Source: SCTG01 sp964384595 (lineage in GTDB: Bacteria > Nitrospirota > Nitrospiria > Nitrospirales > NS-4). Taken from it: a stretch of 64,000 bases of DNA. Numbering within the stretch: the first letter of the stretch is position 1; the number at the start of each line of letters is the position of its first letter. The notes under the pieces were generated by a model, which saw only the letters and a program-made list of their open reading frames with translations, made no database searches and was not told the DNA's origin. Below are positions 7,858 through 15,980 of this stretch, in pieces. Both the position numbers and the translations under genes were made by a program. The stretch is taken from positions 1-64,000 of the forward strand of contig CAYLLY010000005.1 of NCBI GenBank assembly GCA_964384595.1. The letters are read 5' to 3'.

Positions 7858-7959
7858 CCGCGTCGCCGACCCAGTTCGTGCCCCGGACCAGGATCCGCTT
7901 GACCGCTCCCGGCCTGGTCAACCGGTTAAAACGACCCGCGTCCATTCGTCAAACCCCTC
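7858..7959. repeat. Direct repeat copy B flanking the TA cassette
   Basis: 102 bp, partner of 6941-7042. It encodes the real C-terminus of LpxK (EGFDEWTRVVLTG-stop) and, in the overlapping frame, a dead copy of the waaF start (MDAGRFNRLTRPGAVKRILV) that soon meets a stop after GDAAGRRR. Confidence 0.9.
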
Positions 7960-9006
7960 GAGCCATACGAGATCAATTCTGACTGCCCAGATGTCCCCCC
8001 TCACCCTGCCCTCTCCCTCCGATGGGGAGAGGGTTTGAATCAGAGGCGCCAGCTTCACCGCATCTTTCTCCGTCGTCACGATCCGCACCGCGCCCGCCCG
8101 CTCCGCGGCCTGACGCACCTTCTGCACGTCTTCCCGAGAGTATGCGTGATGGTCGGGAAAGACGCAATGGTCCGCGACCACGGCCCCGGCCGCCTCCAGC
8201 AGCCTTCGAAACGAGTCCGGCTGCCCGATCCCGCTCACGGCCAGCACCCGCTCGCCTTTCAATGCGGACGGCTCTATTGTGAACGAGCCTCCCACCTGTA
8301 TGAGCGCGCCCGGCGCGAAATCCGTGACCCAGATCGGCACCGCCGGCGCCGCAGCACCGACCGCAGCCTTGATCTCGTCCAGTCGCCCGCCCTGCGAGGC
8401 GCGCGTCACGAGCACCGCCGTGGACCGCGCCATTGCGGAGAGCGGCTCGCGCAGACGCCCTCGCGGCAGCAGGTAGCCGTTGCCGAACGGCGCGCCCGCG
8501 TCCAGCACCAGGATATTCGTGTCCCGCCGCAAAGCCAGATGCTGATAGCCGTCATCCATGATCAGCGAGTCAACGTGGTAGCACTTGATCAGATACCGCC
8601 CCACCGACGGGCGATCGGCGCCCACCGCCACCGGCACGCCGGGACAGCGTTGCGCGATCAGTAAGGGCTCGTCGCCCGTCTCATTCGGATTGCCCAGCAC
8701 CGATCGCCCGTCGGAGACCTCCACGATCGCGTCGGCGCTGCGCCGCTTGTATCCGCGGCTGACAACCCCGACCCGGCGCCCCCGGTCGCGGAGTGCGGAG
8801 GCCAGCGCGATCACCACCGGCGTCTTGCCCGTCCCCCCCACAGTCAGATTGCCGATACTGATGACCCGGCAGGGCAAGGTATGCTGGGTCAGCAGCCCGC
8901 GCGCGTACAGCGCCGACCGGACCCTCATCGCGAACCCATACAGGGACGCCAGCGGGCTCAACGGAGCGAGCGCCCAGTCGAGGGACGTTATTCGTGAATC
9001 GTTCAT
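7918..9006 (-). CDS. lpxK: Tetraacyldisaccharide 4'-kinase
   Basis: 362 residues. LpxK phosphorylates the 4' position of the lipid A disaccharide at the inner membrane. The P-loop GGTGKT is at 57-62, and the DDGYQH motif follows near 151. Two oddities: residues 1-7 (MNDSRIT) are encoded by heptad-repeat sequence, and residues about 323-338 (IQTLSPSEGEGRVRGD) are an in-frame insertion of a common dispersed palindromic repeat just before the conserved C-terminal strand. The last 13 residues lie in direct repeat copy B. Confidence 0.93.
   Translation of the reverse strand: MNDSRITSLDWALAPLSPLASLYGFAMRVRSALYARGLLTQHTLPCRVISIGNLTVGGTGKTPVVIALASALRDRGRRVGVVSRGYKRRSADAIVEVSDGRSVLGNPNETGDEPLLIAQRCPGVPVAVGADRPSVGRYLIKCYHVDSLIMDDGYQHLALRRDTNILVLDAGAPFGNGYLLPRGRLREPLSAMARSTAVLVTRASQGGRLDEIKAAVGAAAPAVPIWVTDFAPGALIQVGGSFTIEPSALKGERVLAVSGIGQPDSFRRLLEAAGAVVADHCVFPDHHAYSREDVQKVRQAAERAGAVRIVTTEKDAVKLAPLIQTLSPSEGEGRVRGDIWAVRIDLVWLEGFDEWTRVVLTG
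7991..8042. repeat. Dispersed palindromic repeat inserted in frame within lpxK
   Basis: The arms ccctctcc (8009-8016) and ggagaggg (8026-8033) form the core of the CTCACCCT...CCCTCTCC/GGAGAGGG repeat family. Related copies lie at 42216-42254 and 57271-57312. Here it is translated as about 16 residues of LpxK. Confidence 0.8.
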
Positions 9007-9050
9007 CGTTAATCGACCACACCCACACGTTTAACGTTTAACGATTAACG
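8986..9050. repeat. Heptad inverted-repeat element d
   Basis: Left arm (CGTTATT, CGTGAAT, CGTTCAT, CGTTAAT) supplies the start codon and first codons of lpxK; a short 12-bp spacer; the right arm gives waaA its final Lys-Arg-TAA. Confidence 0.85.
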
Positions 9051-10337
9051 CTTTTCACTTTCCAGTATCCGCGCGATCAAGGCCACCGTGCGCGCCACCG
9101 CGCCCTGATTCTCCAGCACGAGCTGATAGGCGGCTTTCCCCCGCTCCTCCAATTTCGCCCGGTCATTCAGCAGGGCCGCCATCGCGTCGGCCATGCCGCC
9201 GGCATCGCGTACTTCAATCCCGGCTCCCTTGCTGAGGAACTGCTCCGCCGCTTCGGCGAAGTGGTCCATGTGCGGACCGAAGACGACGGCCTTGCCCCAG
9301 GCCGCCGGCTCCAGGGGACTGTGGCCGCCCACGTCCACCAGGCTTCCACCGACGAAGACCAGCGTCGCCTCGCGATACAGGAACGCCAGTTCTCCGCGCG
9401 TATCCAGCACGATCACGCGCGGGCCGCCCGGCGGCGATGCCGCTTTGGAAAGACGCGTGCGCCGGAGCACGGTGAATCCGCGCAGACGCGCCGCCGCGCA
9501 CACGGCGTCCGCCCGCTCGATATGCCGGGGCGCGAGCGCCAGCACCAGCGCGGGCGCGCCATCGAGCAGGCGGCGGTAGCAGTCCAGCACCGCCTCTTCC
9601 TCTCCCGGATGCGTGCTGCCGGCGACGAACAGCTCTTCGCCGTCCGCCACGCCCAGGTCGCGTTTGGAAATCCTCCCAGGCGCCGCCTGGGCCGAAGCGG
9701 CGACCTGATCGTACTTGAGATTGCCGGTCCGCACGACGCGCTCCGGGTCCACGCCCAGTTGGATGATCCGGTCCACGTCCCGTTCGGTCTGCATGGAGCA
9801 GAGAGTGAACGCCGCCAGGACATGACGGAAGAACGGACGGAGCCGGAGGTAGCCCGCGAAGGAATCGGTCGAAAGACGGCCGTTCACAAGGACCACCGGA
9901 ATGCCGCGCGCCGCCGCCTCACGCAGGAAGTTCGGCCACAACTCCGTTTCGACGATGATGATCAGCCGGGGACGGACCGCGTCCAGCACCGACCGGACGG
10001 CCCGGCGGAAATCCAGCGGGAAGTAAATATGTTCGGCCTGCCCGTCCAGCTTCTTCTGAATTGTCTCCCGGCCGGTTTCGGTCACGGTCGAGACAATGAT
10101 CCGACATTGCGGATAGCGGGTTTTCAACTGCTGCATGAGCGGAACGACCGCCGTCGCCTCTCCCATCGACACGGCATGTACCCAGATCGTCCGTCCATCG
10201 CCCCACTGCTCGGCCAGGCTCTCGGGCAGCCATCCCAGGCGCTGGCGCAGGCCAGGGCGGCACCGCTTTTTGGCTAGGAGCAGGGCAAGAATGAACGGCG
10301 ACGCCAGGAGCAAGAGAAGATTGTAGAGAACGAACAT
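9045..10337 (-). CDS. waaA: Kdo transferase (GT30)
   Basis: 430 residues, the usual length. It adds Kdo from CMP-Kdo to lipid IVA. A single N-terminal membrane anchor (residues 4-24) is followed by TIWVHAVSMGEATAVVPL, the N-terminal GT30 signature with the catalytic Glu, and by FVGGSLVDVGGHSPLEPAAWGKAVVFGPHMDHF, the CMP-Kdo-binding region. It ends ESEKR-stop at the edge of repeat element d. Number of Kdo residues added cannot be predicted. Confidence 0.95.
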   Translation of the reverse strand: MFVLYNLLLLLASPFILALLLAKKRCRPGLRQRLGWLPESLAEQWGDGRTIWVHAVSMGEATAVVPLMQQLKTRYPQCRIIVSTVTETGRETIQKKLDGQAEHIYFPLDFRRAVRSVLDAVRPRLIIIVETELWPNFLREAAARGIPVVLVNGRLSTDSFAGYLRLRPFFRHVLAAFTLCSMQTERDVDRIIQLGVDPERVVRTGNLKYDQVAASAQAAPGRISKRDLGVADGEELFVAGSTHPGEEEAVLDCYRRLLDGAPALVLALAPRHIERADAVCAAARLRGFTVLRRTRLSKAASPPGGPRVIVLDTRGELAFLYREATLVFVGGSLVDVGGHSPLEPAAWGKAVVFGPHMDHFAEAAEQFLSKGAGIEVRDAGGMADAMAALLNDRAKLEERGKAAYQLVLENQGAVARTVALIARILESEKR

Positions 10338-10344
10338 AGCCGCT

Positions 10345-10436
10345 CGTTAAACGTTAATCGTTATACGTTAGTCGTGAATTCCTGGAATGACTACAGCTCC
10401 GTTTAACGATCAACGAATAACGGTTAACGAGTAACG
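10345..10436. repeat. Heptad inverted-repeat element e
   Basis: Left arm CGTTAAA, CGTTAAT, CGTTATA, CGTTAGT; about 35 bp spacer; inverted right arm ending in the DVTR-stop of the acyltransferase gene. Confidence 0.85.
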
Positions 10437-11085
10437 TCCTCGACGGCGCGATCCGCCTCATCGCAGAGCTTGTTGAGCGCCGTCTCCACTTCCACCCGCT
10501 TCGCCTCAAGCTGCGCGCGATCGGCGTCGGCCGGCACACTGATCGGCTCGCCCCACAGGAAGCAGGCCCGGCTGAACGGCAGCGGCACCTCGAAGCGATC
10601 CCAGCTGCGGAAGAGTTTTTTTTTGAGGCGGCGAAGGTCAGGGGGATGATCGGCAGCCCCGTCAGCTTCGCCAGCTCCACGACGCCGGCCTGCGCGACGC
10701 ACCGGGGGCCTCGGGGCCCGTCGGGCGTGACCGCCAGATCGGCGCCCGACCGGCCCAGCCGAGTCATCTGCCGGAGCGCCCGCGCGCCCCCGCGCGTGGT
10801 CGAGCCGCGCACGGTGCCGAAGCCGAACCGGCGCACGATGCGATGGATCAGCTCGCCGTCGCGATGCTCGCTGATCAGGATGAAGAGCCTGGACCCGCCG
10901 TAGCACAGGGGCATCATGATCTGCCGGCTGTGCCAGAACGCAATGATGCAGGGACGGCCCGCCTCCCACAACGCCGTGACGCGATCGGCGTACAGCGTCC
11001 GGATGCGCAGCGTCCGACCGAGCATACGGATACACAGAGACCCGAGCGGGGGCACGACCGCAAGTTTGAACCAATTCCACATCAT
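10424..11085 (-). pseudogene. Lysophospholipid/lipid A acyltransferase-like (DUF374), frameshifted at A9
   Basis: About 220 residues if read through. The N-terminal part (from MMWNWFKLAVVP) holds AFWHSRQIMMP, the HX4-type acyl-acceptor motif, and TPDGPRGPR, up to PIIPLTFAAS; the C-terminal part continues in the -1 frame as KLFRSWDRFEVPLPFSRACFLWGEPISVP. The frames break at nine Ts on the plus strand (10616-10624, nine As in the mRNA); ten would restore one protein ending in EDVTR-stop. It may be a sequencing error, a true mutation or transcriptional slippage. In this operon it likely acylates a lipid A or phospholipid intermediate. Confidence 0.75.
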
Positions 11086-11094
11086 TCTTAAATC

Positions 11095-11175
11095 CGTTAT
11101 TCGTTATACGTTAATCGTGAAACCTGATCTCGCCGATGCATTTCCGTTTAACGAATAACGTTTAACGTTTAACGT
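11095..11175. repeat. Heptad inverted-repeat element f
   Basis: Left arm CGTTATT, CGTTATA, CGTTAAT; spacer of about 27 bp; the right arm contains the DDVKR-stop end of msbA. Confidence 0.85.
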
Positions 11176-12910
11176 CGTCTTCCCCTTCATCCTGGAACTG
11201 CATCTGATACAACCGCTGGTAGACGCCCGCCTTCGCCAGCAGTTCTTCGTGGCGGCCGATTTCGACGAGACGCCCCCCGGCCAGCACCGCGATCCGGTCC
11301 GCCCGCTGGACCGTGGAGAGCCGGTGAGCGATTACGAACGTCGTCCGGCCCTCCATCAGATTGGCCAGCGCCATCTGCACCATGCGCTCGGATTCCGTAT
11401 CGAGCGAGGACGTGGCCTCGTCGAGGATGAGGATCGGGGGATTGCGCAGCAAGGCCCTCGCGATGGCCAACCGCTGGCGCTCCCCGCCCGAGAGCTTCAC
11501 GCCGTTCTCGCCGATGAGCGTGTCGTACCCGTTCGGCAAGCGCATGATGAACTCGTGCGCGTACGCGGCCTTCGCCGCATCCGTGATGGCTTCCTCGTTC
11601 ATCTCATCCTTCCCGTACGCGATGTTGTTGCGCACCGTGTCGTCGAACAGCAGGGTCTCCTGCGAGACGATGCCGGTCCGCCGCCGGAGCGCCGCTAATC
11701 GAATCTCGCGGAGATCCACGTCGTCGATGAAGATCGCCCCCTCCGTCGGATCGTAGAACCGCGGGATCAGGTTGACGAGCGTGGTCTTGCCGGCGCCGCT
11801 GCTCCCCACGATGGCCAGTACCTCCCCGGTCCTGACCCTCAGGGAAATATCCTGCAAAGCCGGTGTCTCGATCCCCTCGTACCGGAACGAGACATTCCGC
11901 AGTTCGACCGCGGACCGCACGCCGTCGAGCTCGCGGGTGCCCGTGTCCGTCGCGGCCTCGGTCTTCACATCCAGGACGCCGAAGACCCGCTCGGCGGCCG
12001 CCAGGGCCTGCTGGATCGTGTTGTTGGCCGAAGCCAGCCGCTTGATGGGGGTGTACATCAGGAACACCGCCGTCAGGAATGAGAAGAAGGTGCCGGGGGT
12101 CATGGTGCCCCGAATGACCTGCGCCCCCCCGTACCAGATGATGCCGGCGACCCCGAGGACCCCGACTGTCTCCAGCACAGGCGACGTGACGGCCGACACC
12201 TGCGTCGATTTCATCCAGGTCCGAAAGTACGATTCGTTGATCCGCGCGAAGCGCGCGTCTTCGGCGGCTTCGCGCGTGAAGCCCTTGACGATGCGGATGC
12301 CGGTCAGCGTCTCCTGCAGGGCCGTGGACATGTCGGCCGTCCGCTCCTGGCCGGTCGTGGCCAGCCGCCGGAGCCGGGCCCCCAACCAGACCATGGGGTA
12401 CACCGACAGGGGAATCACCACAATCGAGAGCAGGGTCAGCCGCCAGTTTTGATAGAACACCACGCCCAGCAGGACCAGGAACGTCAGGGTCTGCTGGAAG
12501 AGGTCTTTGAGCACGCCGGACACAGCGTTCTGTATCCAGTTCACATCGTTGATGACGCGGGACATCATCCGGCTGGAAGGATTCTTAAGGTGGAACCCGA
12601 CCGGCAGCCGCATGAGATGCCCGAAGAGCTGCTGGCGGATGTCGGTCACGACGCGCGTCCCGACGTAGGTCATCAAGTAGGTCTGCCCGTAACTGGACAC
12701 GCCCTTCAGGACGGAGACGAGCATCAACGCGACCGGCAAGAAGACCATCCAGGTCACGTTTTTGTTGATGAACACTTCGTCGAGGGCCGGACGGACGAGC
12801 CAGGCGTAGGCGCCCGTGAACAGCGCCACCAGTCCCGAACAGGCGGCCGCGACGATCAGGCGCCCCCAGTAGGGTCGCATGTATTCCAGGAGGCGCAGAT
12901 ACAGCCGCAT
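11162..12910 (-). CDS. msbA: Lipid A export ABC transporter
   Basis: 582 residues, the standard half-transporter length. It flips lipid A-core across the inner membrane. Residues 1-310 form the six-helix membrane domain. The ATPase domain has Walker A GSSGAGKTT at 369-377, signature LSGGE at 473-477 and Walker B ILILDE at 493-498. The ATG overlaps the lpxB stop by one base (TGATG), so translation is coupled. Its C-terminal VKR-stop lies in repeat element f. Confidence 0.95.
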   Translation of the reverse strand: MRLYLRLLEYMRPYWGRLIVAAACSGLVALFTGAYAWLVRPALDEVFINKNVTWMVFLPVALMLVSVLKGVSSYGQTYLMTYVGTRVVTDIRQQLFGHLMRLPVGFHLKNPSSRMMSRVINDVNWIQNAVSGVLKDLFQQTLTFLVLLGVVFYQNWRLTLLSIVVIPLSVYPMVWLGARLRRLATTGQERTADMSTALQETLTGIRIVKGFTREAAEDARFARINESYFRTWMKSTQVSAVTSPVLETVGVLGVAGIIWYGGAQVIRGTMTPGTFFSFLTAVFLMYTPIKRLASANNTIQQALAAAERVFGVLDVKTEAATDTGTRELDGVRSAVELRNVSFRYEGIETPALQDISLRVRTGEVLAIVGSSGAGKTTLVNLIPRFYDPTEGAIFIDDVDLREIRLAALRRRTGIVSQETLLFDDTVRNNIAYGKDEMNEEAITDAAKAAYAHEFIMRLPNGYDTLIGENGVKLSGGERQRLAIARALLRNPPILILDEATSSLDTESERMVQMALANLMEGRTTFVIAHRLSTVQRADRIAVLAGGRLVEIGRHEELLAKAGVYQRLYQMQFQDEGEDDVKR

Positions 12911-14055
12911 CAGCGTGCCGCCTTGTCCCTGCGCAGTTGATCGAGCACGACGGCGGCCGCGCGCGCGGACGCGCCCGGGGCCCCGAGCAGGGACCGGACG
13001 CGCGCCATCTCCGCGCGCATGCCGTCCCGATATAGCACGTCGTCGAGAATCCTCCGCGCTTCGCCGGCAAGATTCCGGGGCGTCGCCCGATGCTGGATCA
13101 ACTCGGGGATGAACGGCTTGCCGGCCACGATATTGGCCAACCCGATGCTGTCCACCCTGACCAGCAGCCGCGCGAGCAGGTAGGTGAACCAGGGCAGCCT
13201 GTACGCGATCACCATCGGCGTCCCAATGATCGCCGCCTGCAGCGTCGCCGTGCCGGACGCGATAAACAGCAGGTCCGAGACGGCCATGACCCCGTCAGGG
13301 TCCCGCAACACCAGCCGCACGTCCAGGCCGGCCTCATCACACATCCGCTTGATGGCCTCCTGCTCCACCGTCTCGGCGACGGCGAGGATCAGACGAAGCG
13401 GCCGGCCCTGCTGGAGCAGCCGCGCGGCGTCCAAAAAGACCGGAAGCAGGTCCTTCACTTCCCCCGTCCGGCTGCCCGGCAGCAGACCGATCACGCAGGC
13501 GTCGCGAGGAATTCCGTACGTTGCGCGCAATCGGTCCCGGTCGTAGGAGGGCGCCACATCGTCCAGGAGCGGGTGCCCCACGAAGGTGCAGGGGACGCCG
13601 GCCCGGCGGTAGAGTTCCTCCTCGAACGGCAGAATCACCACCACGTGATCCACCCGTCGCTGCATCCACCTCATGCGGCCCGGCCGCCACGCCCAGAGCT
13701 GCGGCGCGATGTAGTACAGGACGCGAAGCCCGGCCCGCCTGGCGATGCGCGCGAAATGGAAGTTCAGGCCGGGGTTGTCGATCAGGACGACGAGATCGAG
13801 GGGCTCGCGCCGCAGGATCTTCCTCAAGGTGAGGACCCGTTTGACCAGGGTGCGCGCGGCGGCAGGGCCGACGAGCCCGATCACGTCCACATGGCCGATG
13901 TCCTGGACCAGTTCCACGCCGGCGGCCTTCATGCGGGGCCCGCCCACGCCGAGAACGACCAGGTCCGGGGCTTGCGCCTTCAGGGCTGCGGCGAGATGAG
14001 CGCCGTGCAGATCGCCGGACGCTTCACCCGTGATGATGAGCACCCGCCGAACCAC
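12910..14055 (-). CDS. lpxB: Lipid-A-disaccharide synthase
   Basis: 381 residues from a GTG at 14055, chosen because a GGAGG site lies 7 nt upstream; the longer open frame runs into the oxidoreductase gene. LpxB (GT19) condenses UDP-2,3-diacylglucosamine with lipid X. Visible motifs are LIITGEASGDLHGA at the N-terminus, APQLWAWRPGR, and the C-terminal SGTATLQAAIIGTPMVIAYR donor-binding segment. It overlaps the upstream gene by 32 bp. Confidence 0.94.
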   Translation of the reverse strand: MVRRVLIITGEASGDLHGAHLAAALKAQAPDLVVLGVGGPRMKAAGVELVQDIGHVDVIGLVGPAAARTLVKRVLTLRKILRREPLDLVVLIDNPGLNFHFARIARRAGLRVLYYIAPQLWAWRPGRMRWMQRRVDHVVVILPFEEELYRRAGVPCTFVGHPLLDDVAPSYDRDRLRATYGIPRDACVIGLLPGSRTGEVKDLLPVFLDAARLLQQGRPLRLILAVAETVEQEAIKRMCDEAGLDVRLVLRDPDGVMAVSDLLFIASGTATLQAAIIGTPMVIAYRLPWFTYLLARLLVRVDSIGLANIVAGKPFIPELIQHRATPRNLAGEARRILDDVLYRDGMRAEMARVRSLLGAPGASARAAAVVLDQLRRDKAAR

Positions 14056-15001
14056 CTGATTCCCTCCGTCCGTGACGGGCCATCTCGTCCATGATCGCGC
14101 CGGCGAGTTCCAGCGCGGCCGCACCTTCCCGCCCCGAAACCAGCGGCTGGGCGCCGGTGCGGACCGAATCGAGAAAGGCCTCCAGTTCGAGCTTGAGCGG
14201 TTCGCGCCCATCGCCCCGGACCTGTTCCGTCAGAACCTCATGACGGCCTGAGGTCCCCATGGCGCGCCGTCCCACGAGGGCCGTCTGCTGCGCGAGGTCG
14301 ATCACCACGAAGCCCTCCGGCTCGCAGATGCGGACTTCGCGGATCTTGGATTCGGCGACGCGGTTCACGCTGAATGTCGCGACACACCCGTTCTGAAACA
14401 CGACCCGCGCCTGCGCCACATCGGTCGTGGGTGACAGGATCGCGAAGCCGTTCGCCTGGACCTCCCGCACGGGGACGTCGACGAGCCCCATCACCAGGTC
14501 CAAATCGTGGATCATCAGGTCCAGCACCACGTCCACGTCCGCCCCGCGGGGCGTAAAGGGCGCCCAGCGCCGGCACTCAATGAGCGCGGGAGCTTTGACG
14601 GCGCCGCGCGTCGCGCGAAACGCCGAATTGAAGCGCTCGATGTGGCCCACCTGCAGCGTCACGCTCCGGCGCGACGCGACGGCCACCAGATCCTGCGCCT
14701 CTGCCACCGTCGCCGCCAGCGGTTTCTCCACCAGGACGTGCAGGCCGGCTTCCAGGCAGGCCAGCGAGATGTCGTGATGCAGAAGTGTCGGCGTCACCAC
14801 GCTCACGGCGTCCACCATGCCGACGAGCGCCAGGAAATCGGTCATCGCCTGACAGCCGTGCCGCGAGGCGACCACCGCGGCCCGCGCGCCGTCCACGTCC
14901 GCGACGCCGACCAACCGGGCCGCGGCCAGTTCGGCATAGACGCGGGCATGGTGCTGCCCGAGCGATCCCACCCCGATGACGCCGACTTTGATCTTCTGCA
15001 T
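14024..15001 (-). CDS. Gfo/Idh/MocA-family oxidoreductase in the lipid A operon
   Basis: 325 residues. N-terminal Rossmann fold KVGVIGVGSLGQHHARVY, then the EKPLA motif (VEKPLAAT, near residue 92) typical of NAD-dependent sugar dehydrogenases. A protein of this family, GnnA, oxidises UDP-GlcNAc at C3 in bacteria that make amide-rich lipid A, and in at least one such species gnnA lies between lpxA and lpxB, as here. The partner aminotransferase GnnB is not present, so the role is open. Confidence 0.8.
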   Translation of the reverse strand: MQKIKVGVIGVGSLGQHHARVYAELAAARLVGVADVDGARAAVVASRHGCQAMTDFLALVGMVDAVSVVTPTLLHHDISLACLEAGLHVLVEKPLAATVAEAQDLVAVASRRSVTLQVGHIERFNSAFRATRGAVKAPALIECRRWAPFTPRGADVDVVLDLMIHDLDLVMGLVDVPVREVQANGFAILSPTTDVAQARVVFQNGCVATFSVNRVAESKIREVRICEPEGFVVIDLAQQTALVGRRAMGTSGRHEVLTEQVRGDGREPLKLELEAFLDSVRTGAQPLVSGREGAAALELAGAIMDEMARHGRRESGGSAGAHHHG

Positions 15002-15006
15002 AATAC

Positions 15007-15133
15007 CGTTATTCGTTATACGTTAATCGTTAATCGTGAAGACAAGGAAAGAGTCAGCAGGCTTCATCTTCACGTTTAACGAATAACGATTAACGTTTAA
15101 CCTCTTTAACCGTTTAACGATTAACGTTTAACG
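15007..15133. repeat. Heptad inverted-repeat element g
   Basis: Largest element. The left arm CGTTATT, CGTTATA, CGTTAAT, CGTTAAT faces a right arm that is itself doubled (two runs of inverted units). The innermost units give lpxI its QTLNVNR-stop ending. Confidence 0.87.
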
Positions 15134-15980
15134 TCTGTATCCCCACGATGGCGATGCCGGCCTCATCGGCGGCTTCGATCGCCTCGTCCCGATCCAGCAG
15201 CACCGCCCTGCCGGCCTCAATCGCCAGCACGGCGGCGCCGCTCCCGATCATCGCGTGAATGGTCCCCGGCCCGACCGCCGGCAGGTCGAAGCGCCGGTCC
15301 TGCTGAGGCTTGAACCGCTTGACCACCACGGCGCCCCCGCGCGCCAGTTGTCCTCCCCGCCGGATCGCCTCGTCGGAGCCTTCGACCGCCTCCACGGCCA
15401 CCACCACCCGGTCCTTCACCACCACGCATTGGCCGATGTCGAGCCGGCCGACGGCCGCGGCCATTTCCCAGCCGAACTCGACGTCGCGCCATTCCTTGCG
15501 CGTCGGCCCCCGCCGCGTGAGCGTGCCTTCCTCCACCAGCAATCCCTCCAGGCCGAACGTGGACTCCCGGATCCGGATGCCCTCGTCCTCCAGTTCGGCC
15601 GCAATGGCGCGCAGCAGCGCATCATCCTTGGGAACGGTCACGCGGCGAAGGAGGGCGAGCGATCGCAGGTCGGGCTTGACGTCGGAGAAGAGATGCGTCT
15701 TCTTGACGCCGCCGACCATGACGGCCTGGCGCACGCCGTCATGCTTGAACGCCTTGATGAGCTTGCCCAGTTGGCCCAGCGCGACCCAGTGGATCCGGTC
15801 CACGACCCGCTTGAGCGCGGGATCGGCCTCGCCGTTCAGCGCCACCGCCGAGACCCGGTACCCGAGCCGTCGCGCGTTTTCGGCGAACAGGAGCGGAAAG
15901 CGGCCGTTGCCGGCGATCAGGCCGATCCATTCCGGCCGCGCGTCCGGCACCCGCGCCCCTTCACTCCTCCTCGCGTTCAT
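15114..15980 (-). CDS. lpxI: UDP-2,3-diacylglucosamine pyrophosphatase, LpxI type
   Basis: Up to 288 residues; the ATG at 15980 lies inside the 3' end of lpxA, and a GTG at about residue 11 is an alternative start. LpxI hydrolyses UDP-diacylglucosamine to lipid X in bacteria lacking LpxH. It has the N-terminal IGLIAGNGRFPLLFAENARR motif and the C-terminal VDLPAVGPGTI-like segment (FDLPAVGPGTIHAMIGSGA) diagnostic of the family (formerly DUF1009). The last six residues are repeat-encoded. Confidence 0.93.
   Translation of the reverse strand: MNARRSEGARVPDARPEWIGLIAGNGRFPLLFAENARRLGYRVSAVALNGEADPALKRVVDRIHWVALGQLGKLIKAFKHDGVRQAVMVGGVKKTHLFSDVKPDLRSLALLRRVTVPKDDALLRAIAAELEDEGIRIRESTFGLEGLLVEEGTLTRRGPTRKEWRDVEFGWEMAAAVGRLDIGQCVVVKDRVVVAVEAVEGSDEAIRRGGQLARGGAVVVKRFKPQQDRRFDLPAVGPGTIHAMIGSGAAVLAIEAGRAVLLDRDEAIEAADEAGIAIVGIQTLNVNR

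Noticed and set aside
10354..10616. Alternative C-terminus of the acyltransferase (243 residues, ending in the heptad repeat)
   Set aside because: After the A9 run this frame is Arg/Ser-rich and unlike the family, while the other frame continues the conserved protein.
1249..15133. Reading the heptad arrays as a CRISPR array
   Set aside because: Units are 7 bp, arranged in opposed arms with one spacer, without 25-40-bp repeats, multiple spacers or cas genes.
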